Shown piece by piece: positions 58,827 through 64,000 of a DNA stretch of 64,000 bases. Under the pieces are notes generated by a model. The model was not told where the DNA came from and searched no databases. It saw only the letters and a program-made list of their open reading frames with translations. The stretch covers positions 248,001 to 312,000 of the forward strand of contig CALUPW010000001.1 of the NCBI GenBank assembly GCA_944322785.1, given 5' to 3'. The translations under genes and the position numbers were made by a program. Source of the stretch: Candidatus Gastranaerophilales bacterium (GTDB lineage Bacteria; Cyanobacteriota; Vampirovibrionia; Gastranaerophilales; Gastranaerophilaceae). The number at the start of each line of letters is the position of its first letter. The first letter of the stretch is position 1.

Positions 58827-59786
58827 ATGACTATGCACTGTCCGAGGTGTGGAAAAGAATTAAACGAAAATCAAAAGTTTTGCAGTGAATGCGGAGCAAA
58901 GATTGGCAACAGTGATATGTTTGAAATTATTAACATCAAATGGGTTGTAATATCACTTGTGGCTGTAGTTCTTGTCTTTGGCACATGTATACTTGCAACG
59001 CAAAACAATAATCTTCCTGTGGATACAAAAGAAAACATTGAGGTAGTAGAAGATACAACTACTGTTGATGATACTACGGAATATCCAGTAGAAGAAGAAC
59101 AGAAACCGCAAAGACCGATAACACCAAAACCAAAATGCATTTATGAAACTTCTGACGGAGTATGTTTTACAACACAAATATTTAAGGTTACACCAATGGA
59201 CTATTATGATTGTACAGGCGGTTGGACAACATATGAAGTAGAAAGACCTGCGGGAGAAGAAGCTCGTTCTTATGGAATAACATTATGCAGGTATAAATAT
59301 GATAATTGGGCAGGAGCTACAAAAATGTGCGGAGATTGGGGGTATAAACTGCCAAGTGAATATGATTTAACTTCATTAGCAAAAGATATATTTGGGATAA
59401 ATATAAGTAATGTACCTAATGAGCGTTCTTATATACCCAATCAGGCAGAAGTAAATACGGTACCTATAAAAGCATTAAATCTTTATGCTGCACCAAATGC
59501 ACTATGGGAAGATACAGAGGAATCTTCAAGTTCTGCTTATATACGTGGACTTGGATTTTTAGATACTTTTAACAAAGGATATACAGAAAGATTTATAGGT
59601 AGCAGATATTATAATGTAACAACAGACCGTGCAATATGCGTATATGACCCGTATGGAGTTGCAAAAACCAAATATGTTCCGCCAAAACCGAAACCTGTAC
59701 AAACTTCAACCCCACAACCACCAGTACAACAATCACCAGCAGCAGATGAAAAGTACAATAAAGAGGCCGAAAATGCGTTATTCTAA
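58827..59786 (+). CDS. Zinc-ribbon membrane protein 3 with lectin-like exterior
   Basis: 319 residues: zinc ribbon (CPRCGKELNENQKFCSECG, 5-23), membrane helix (about 37-55), an acidic Thr/Glu/Pro linker, then a Cys-containing extracytoplasmic domain (about 105-280). NWAGATKMCGDWGYKLPSEY recalls the W-x-x-A-x-x-x-C-x-x-x-G-x-x-L-P start of C-type-lectin and DUF1566-like folds, and RAICVYDPYG its end. The tail is Pro/Gln-rich. It may bind a surface or envelope ligand. The end overlaps the next gene by 14 bases. Confidence 0.68.
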   Translation: MTMHCPRCGKELNENQKFCSECGAKIGNSDMFEIINIKWVVISLVAVVLVFGTCILATQNNNLPVDTKENIEVVEDTTTVDDTTEYPVEEEQKPQRPITPKPKCIYETSDGVCFTTQIFKVTPMDYYDCTGGWTTYEVERPAGEEARSYGITLCRYKYDNWAGATKMCGDWGYKLPSEYDLTSLAKDIFGINISNVPNERSYIPNQAEVNTVPIKALNLYAAPNALWEDTEESSSSAYIRGLGFLDTFNKGYTERFIGSRYYNVTTDRAICVYDPYGVAKTKYVPPKPKPVQTSTPQPPVQQSPAADEKYNKEAENALF

Positions 59787-60474
59787 TTTGTTTATAACCT
59801 TATTACTTCTATTTGCCTGTTCAAATATCTGTTATGCAGAAAACTGGGAAGAGGCATTCAATGGCAATAAAGAAATTTATATTGATACAGACAGCGTAAA
59901 TTATCATAATAATAGTTTGTATTACAGTGTAAAATATTTCGATAACAACCTTAGAGCAGATGTAGTTGCAATAATTCAAAATAAAGAAGGCAACGCAGGA
60001 GTTGTATCTACATGCAAACTTTATGAGTATCAACAAAATTTTATTAATGCGTTAACCCCCAAAATTGCACCTGAATTAAAACCTCTAAATACAAATTCCC
60101 TGCTGTTTAATGCAAACGCAAGAGCAATAGAAATAAATAATAAAAATCAACAAAAATCACAAAGTATCAATAAAGCAGATAATGTGGATTTTAGACCATA
60201 TATGCGAAGATTACAACGCAGAATAAAGAGGAATTGGGAACCACCCAAAGGAAGCGAGACAAAAAAAGTTGTTGTATTGTTCAAGATTGGAAAAGATGGG
60301 AGTTTACTCTCAAGTGAAATCTTCAAGACCTCTGGGGATAAGGCAGCAGACAAAGCCGCATTAATGGCAATTGCCATATCTGCCCCTTATGAACCACTTC
60401 CAAAAACATACACAGAAGAAAGCATAGATATACAATTTACGTTTGATTATAATATAATAGGTTCAAGTAGGTAA
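59773..60474 (+). CDS. Secreted TonB-C-like protein
   Basis: 233 residues from the ATG at 59,773 (AAAGAGG upstream), giving a signal peptide (NLFITLLLLFACSNICYA). A unique domain (about 24-115) is followed by a TonB C-terminal domain (about 135-228, YMRRLQRRIKRNWEPPKG, KIGKDGSLLSSEIFKTSG, KAALMAIAISAPYEPLP). This full TonB-C pattern without an N-terminal anchor is like TolA/TonB-type periplasmic adaptors. It lies inside the zinc-ribbon gene group and presumably acts with it. Confidence 0.75.
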   Translation: MRYSNLFITLLLLFACSNICYAENWEEAFNGNKEIYIDTDSVNYHNNSLYYSVKYFDNNLRADVVAIIQNKEGNAGVVSTCKLYEYQQNFINALTPKIAPELKPLNTNSLLFNANARAIEINNKNQQKSQSINKADNVDFRPYMRRLQRRIKRNWEPPKGSETKKVVVLFKIGKDGSLLSSEIFKTSGDKAADKAALMAIAISAPYEPLPKTYTEESIDIQFTFDYNIIGSSR

Positions 60475-61196
60475 TGAAAATGAATTGTCCAAACTGTGGA
60501 AGTGAATTAAAAGAAAATCAAAAGTTTTGTACAAACTGCGGAAGCAAAATTAGCACCCAAAATATTAACTCTTCTTTACAAACATGGGTAGTAATTTTGC
60601 TTGTGATATGGGCATTAGCTTTAATAACTTATGCAATTTTAAAACCAAATAAAGTTACTACTACGGTACCAGAAACAAAACAGGAACAAATAACCCAAAC
60701 CCCTGCACAGATTTTACAGCAGATTGATGAATTACAAGCAAGATATTTTAATATTGTAAAAAGAAATGATGTTTTGCTTCAAATATATGACAGTGAAGAG
60801 CATCAACAGGATATTAACGATTTAAATAAGCTTTTTAAGGAAGTTGAAGAAAAAATTGATAAAAATAATTATTATTTGCAAAAATATTATGGAATAGAGC
60901 AACAGTATGCTCAAAATCCCGGAACGACACAACGTGATATGGATGAATTTGCGTCAAAAGAATATGAAGCTGTTGACGGTTTATTAAACGAAACATATCA
61001 AGCAGTAAAAGCAAAAATTCCTCCTGAGGACTTTAAACATCTTATTACAAGTGAACTACAGTGGCTTAAAGAGGTTGAAGATTATTACAATGTATATACG
61101 CAACAGGGCTTTGGCACAATTGGACCTCTTATAAATTTTAACTATGAATGCAATATGAGAAAATTTAGAACATTATTGTTAATGCTTTATCTTTAA
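60474..61196 (+). CDS. Zinc-ribbon membrane protein 4 with LprI-like domain
   Basis: 240 residues: zinc ribbon (CPNCGSELKENQKFCTNCG, 4-22), membrane helix (about 36-54), a coiled linker (about 80-145), then a domain resembling DUF1311/LprI lysozyme inhibitors (DMDEFASKEYEAVDGLLNET, SELQWLKEVEDYY, NYECNMRKFRTLLL). Lysozyme inhibition would fit an envelope-protecting role; this is inferred from the weak family match. Start and preceding stop share one base (TAATG). Confidence 0.7.
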   Translation: MKMNCPNCGSELKENQKFCTNCGSKISTQNINSSLQTWVVILLVIWALALITYAILKPNKVTTTVPETKQEQITQTPAQILQQIDELQARYFNIVKRNDVLLQIYDSEEHQQDINDLNKLFKEVEEKIDKNNYYLQKYYGIEQQYAQNPGTTQRDMDEFASKEYEAVDGLLNETYQAVKAKIPPEDFKHLITSELQWLKEVEDYYNVYTQQGFGTIGPLINFNYECNMRKFRTLLLMLYL

Positions 61197-61420
61197 TCTT
61201 CTAATGCTTGTTTAACCAGATTATCAATATTATTTATAAATACATCAAACTTCTCACATTGTTTTGAGTTTTTAACCTGTTCTTTTTTATTTCGCCAGTA
61301 CTGTAAATCTCGGGTATAATGCTCTGTTTCTTTTACCTTTGTTTTTTCCAATTGATTGATTTTATTTTTATATCTGTCTTTTATCTGCTGAATTTTTCTG
61401 TTGATTTTTTCAATATCCAT
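61193..61420 (-). CDS. Small coiled-coil protein
   Basis: 75 residues, almost all one helix (KINRKIQQIKDRYKNKINQL, then KKEQVKNSKQCEKFD). AAAGGAAAC precedes the ATG. Its stop overlaps the end of the convergent LprI-like gene by four bases. Function unknown. Confidence 0.6.
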   Translation of the reverse strand: MDIEKINRKIQQIKDRYKNKINQLEKTKVKETEHYTRDLQYWRNKKEQVKNSKQCEKFDVFINNIDNLVKQALED

Positions 61421-61599
61421 AGTTGTTTCCTTTATTTTAATAGAAAAAGTTGCAGTAGGACTTAAAAACGAACGTTTTTATTTTACTGATTAGTAAACTG
61501 AAAAGGCGTGATTTTTTGTATATAAGGGTTGATAATAAAAATATAAAAGATAGGTTTTTAAGTAACGGCAGGCATTTTAGCTTAGAAAGGAGACAAAAC

Positions 61600-62196
61600 A
61601 TGGCAACATATGCTTATTTAAGAGTAAGTACAATAGAACAAAATACAGAGAAGAACAAACTTGATGTGTTGAAATTCGCAAACGATAAAAAGTTAGGTAA
61701 CGTTGACTTTGTAGAAGAACAAATCAGCGGAAAAGCAAATTTTAAAAACAGACAACTTGGAGCATTGTTAGAAAAAATGAAACAGGGAGATATTTTAATT
61801 GTTCCGGAGCTTTCAAGGATAGCAAGGTCAATAACGCAGATATTTGAAGTAATAGACATAACTAAGCGTAAAGGCATAACCTTGTATTCAATAAAAGAAG
61901 ATTTTTCAAACAATGATAAAACAATAACATCTACCGTAACAACAACAATATTTGCACTTGTGGCACAGATAGAACGGGATTTAATAAGTATGAGAACTAT
62001 AGAAGCTTTGCACGCAAAGAAAGCAAGCGGAGTAAAACTCGGCAGACCAAAAGGCAGAGGCAAATCAAAACTTGATGAAAACAAAGAAGAAATATTAAAA
62101 CTGATTGAATTAAAAGTGCCAAAAACAATAATAGCAAGACAATACAACACTTCTACTGCTAATCTGCATAGGTTTTTGAAATTCTGTAATGCATGA
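61600..62196 (+). CDS. Small serine recombinase (invertase/resolvase)
   Basis: 198 residues from the ATG at 61,600 (AAAGGAG); a longer frame has no ribosome site. YLRVSTIEQ holds the nucleophile S10. Then LIVPELSRIARSITQIFEVI, IFALVAQIERDLIS, and the GVKLGRPKGRG hinge into a C-terminal helix-turn-helix (IIARQYNTSTANLHRFLK). Only moderately similar to the resolvase at 45,092. It is 56 bases before the large recombinase. Confidence 0.9.
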   Translation: MATYAYLRVSTIEQNTEKNKLDVLKFANDKKLGNVDFVEEQISGKANFKNRQLGALLEKMKQGDILIVPELSRIARSITQIFEVIDITKRKGITLYSIKEDFSNNDKTITSTVTTTIFALVAQIERDLISMRTIEALHAKKASGVKLGRPKGRGKSKLDENKEEILKLIELKVPKTIIARQYNTSTANLHRFLKFCNA

Positions 62197-62252
62197 AACT
62201 TTAAAAAGTTGAGTATAATAACTGGGCGACAACCCCAGAAAGAAGGAAACTT

Positions 62253-63755
62253 ATGTTAAAGCAAAAAATTAAAGCAGTAACTTATTGTCGTGTATCAAGT
62301 GTGGAACAGGAAAAAGGGTTTTCAATATCTGCACAAAAAGAACTGTTAAATCAGTTTGCAGAAAAACATAATATTGAAATAGTAAAAGAATTTTCAGAGG
62401 CTGAAACTGCAAAAAATGCAGGAAGACATAAATTTAATGAGATGTTGCAGTTTTTAAAAAAGAACAGTGAAGTTAATACAATTCTCGTGGAAAAAACAGA
62501 TCGGCTTTATCGTAATTTTAAAGATTATGTAGATTTAGATGTGGACAAAACAGGTTATAATGTGTATTTAGTTAAAGAAGGTGTAGTCCTGACTTCACAA
62601 TCTTCATCACATGAAAAACTTATGCATGGTTTAAAGGTGTTAATTGCAAAAAATTTCATAGACAATTTGCGGGAAGAAACACAAAAAGGTAGAAAAAAGA
62701 AAGTGGAAGAAGGCTTTTTTATAGGTCAAGTTCCCTATGGATATAAAAAACTTGATAAGTGTACAACTGTTTTACATGAGCAAAGAGCCAAATTTGTTAA
62801 GCGTGCATTTGAATTATATGCACAAGGAAATATTTCATTAAAAAATCTAGTACAACAGTTATACAAAGAAGGTTATATTTACACATCAAGCCATGCAAAA
62901 ATATCATCAGGTCAACTTGAAAAAATGTTGAAAAATGAAAGTTATATCGGATGTATAAGATACAGAGGTAAATTATATAGTGGCAAACATCCTTCAATAG
63001 TATCAGAACAGTTGTTTATGAAAACACAAAAGGCATTTAAAAAAGACGGAAAACCTGATACAAAATGCGGACATAATTTTTTGTATAAAGGAATGCTCAA
63101 ATGTGCCGAATGCGGTTGTGCTATTACAAGTGAGATTAAAAAAGGTAAATGGATTTATTATCATTGTACAGGAAATTCTAAAGTTCCATGTGTACAGAAG
63201 AAAAATTACATAAAACAGGAAGAATTAGATTTACAAGTTGATGAAGCAATTAAGCGTGTTGTAATAGATGATAGTCTGTCAGATTATATTAATGTACTAC
63301 TTGAAGACAGCTATAAAGAAATGCAGGTTAATACAAAACAGAAGTATGATTATTTAACAACGGAGATTAAAAAGGCACAGACACGTAAGGATAAATTGCT
63401 TGAAATGTATATGGATAATGATATAGACAAAGATGTTTGGACAAAGAAAACATCTGATATAGATACACAATTAAATTTACTTACAAAACAGCTTGAAACG
63501 ATGGATTTATCAGAAAAGCAGTTTATAGATGAAGGGAAAAATATTATTGAGGTTGCCAAACAGACATATAATTTGTATAAACAACAGACAATAGAAGAAA
63601 AACGCAGATTGTTAGATGTAATCTTTGAGAGCATAACTGTTAAAGATAGGCTTATACACTACACATACAAGAAACCCTTTTGTTACTTTGCACAATGTGA
63701 TTTAGACGATGTTAGCGGAATTGTAGACTACATAAAGCAGAATATTAACAAATAA
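62253..63755 (+). CDS. Large serine recombinase (integrase), paralogue
   Basis: 500 residues with the same domain order as the gene at 53,085. The catalytic domain has YCRVSSVEQ (S15), EKTDRLYRNFKDYVDL and KNFIDNLREETQKGR. The recombinase domain starts at GQVPYGYKKLD, followed by a zinc ribbon (CAECGC...YYHC) and a coiled coil (about 345-460). GAAGGAAA precedes the ATG, so unlike its paralogue it has a normal leader. Its position at the right end of the accessory DNA, 160 bases from a tRNA gene, fits the integrase of the outer or second element. Confidence 0.94.
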   Translation: MLKQKIKAVTYCRVSSVEQEKGFSISAQKELLNQFAEKHNIEIVKEFSEAETAKNAGRHKFNEMLQFLKKNSEVNTILVEKTDRLYRNFKDYVDLDVDKTGYNVYLVKEGVVLTSQSSSHEKLMHGLKVLIAKNFIDNLREETQKGRKKKVEEGFFIGQVPYGYKKLDKCTTVLHEQRAKFVKRAFELYAQGNISLKNLVQQLYKEGYIYTSSHAKISSGQLEKMLKNESYIGCIRYRGKLYSGKHPSIVSEQLFMKTQKAFKKDGKPDTKCGHNFLYKGMLKCAECGCAITSEIKKGKWIYYHCTGNSKVPCVQKKNYIKQEELDLQVDEAIKRVVIDDSLSDYINVLLEDSYKEMQVNTKQKYDYLTTEIKKAQTRKDKLLEMYMDNDIDKDVWTKKTSDIDTQLNLLTKQLETMDLSEKQFIDEGKNIIEVAKQTYNLYKQQTIEEKRRLLDVIFESITVKDRLIHYTYKKPFCYFAQCDLDDVSGIVDYIKQNINK

Positions 63756-63873
63756 TTCGGTTTTTAGTCGAACTATTGCAAATGCACTTATAGCGTACAA
63801 TTTGCGATTTTTTATGTGAATTTAGCAAATATTGCAAATATTATTTAATCGAACTCTCAAAAAGCAATAATAA

Positions 63874-63904
63874 AGAGGGTTTGAAGCATATCAACCCTCT
63901 GTTT
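63874..63904. terminator. Weak terminator between integrase and tRNA
   Basis: AGAGGGTTTGA (63,874-63,884) pairs with TCAACCCTCT (63,891-63,900), one bulge, then GTTTT. It could end both the integrase and the minus-strand tRNA transcript. Confidence 0.55.
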
Positions 63905-63914
63905 TACAAAAAAA

Positions 63915-63988
<74 letters not shown>

Positions 63989-64000
63989 TTGGATCCAGAG

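Noticed and set aside
55435-61196. Filamentous phage (inovirus) prophage, suggested by gene X-like Rep and small membrane proteins
   Set aside because: No Zot-like ATPase and no recognisable coat protein genes; the membrane proteins have zinc ribbons not typical of inoviruses.
33000-63900. Integrative conjugative element
   Set aside because: No relaxase, coupling protein or type IV secretion genes are seen; only integrases, replication and cargo genes.

Overview
The window is AT-rich bacterial DNA with dense coding and short intergenic gaps. A gut member of the non-photosynthetic cyanobacterial class Vampirovibrionia (Melainabacteria, order Gastranaerophilales) fits best. The reasons are a long PPi-type phosphofructokinase, an LptF-type permease that implies a Gram-negative envelope, and lineage-looking proteins with an N-terminal [N/T]F[Q/T/R]G signature. 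This is inference from gene content; no rRNA is present to settle it.

Positions 1 to about 33,000 look like ordinary chromosome. They carry housekeeping genes (phosphohexomutase, pheA, tyrS, cysE, pfp, galE, ybaK, ogt, lptF-like), two zinc alcohol dehydrogenases, a cation efflux transporter, and several secreted or membrane proteins of unknown role. A minus-strand five-gene operon at 24,361-28,285 combines tatA and tatC with two iron-sulfur redox proteins that carry twin-arginine motifs. Orphan phage-type genes (tail fibre at 3,440, lysozyme-like at 31,904) sit in this backbone. Two elements built from 8-bp GTTGAANN repeats flank tyrS; one of them contains a four-helix-bundle gene.

Positions 33,000 to 54,600 are accessory DNA rich in defence-type genes. 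There is a HEPN-domain protein between two 38-bp direct repeats, and a plasmid or phage-type replication module followed by a small tyrosine recombinase. Next comes a three-gene restriction-modification system (two methylase-like proteins and a GIY-YIG/helicase protein) and a minus-strand run of small phage-like genes with a resolvase. Then follow a Gabija-like pair (OLD nuclease plus UvrD-type helicase), a DUF4143 ATPase preceded by four 23-bp-phased repeats, a phage-type adenine methylase and a large serine recombinase.

Positions 54,600 to 63,900 look like a second integrated element. It has its own replication module (a small ORF, a Rep-like gene and short genes), an XRE regulator, four zinc-ribbon membrane proteins and one TonB-C-like secreted protein, an invertase-type serine recombinase, and a second large serine recombinase paralogous to the first. 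It ends just before a tRNA-Arg(TCT) gene. No relaxase, type IV secretion, capsid or CRISPR genes were found, so conjugation or virion formation cannot be claimed.

A recurring expression feature is an exact TATAAT-like box, six bases, then ATG, seen upstream of at least eight genes. It predicts leaderless mRNAs in both backbone and island genes.
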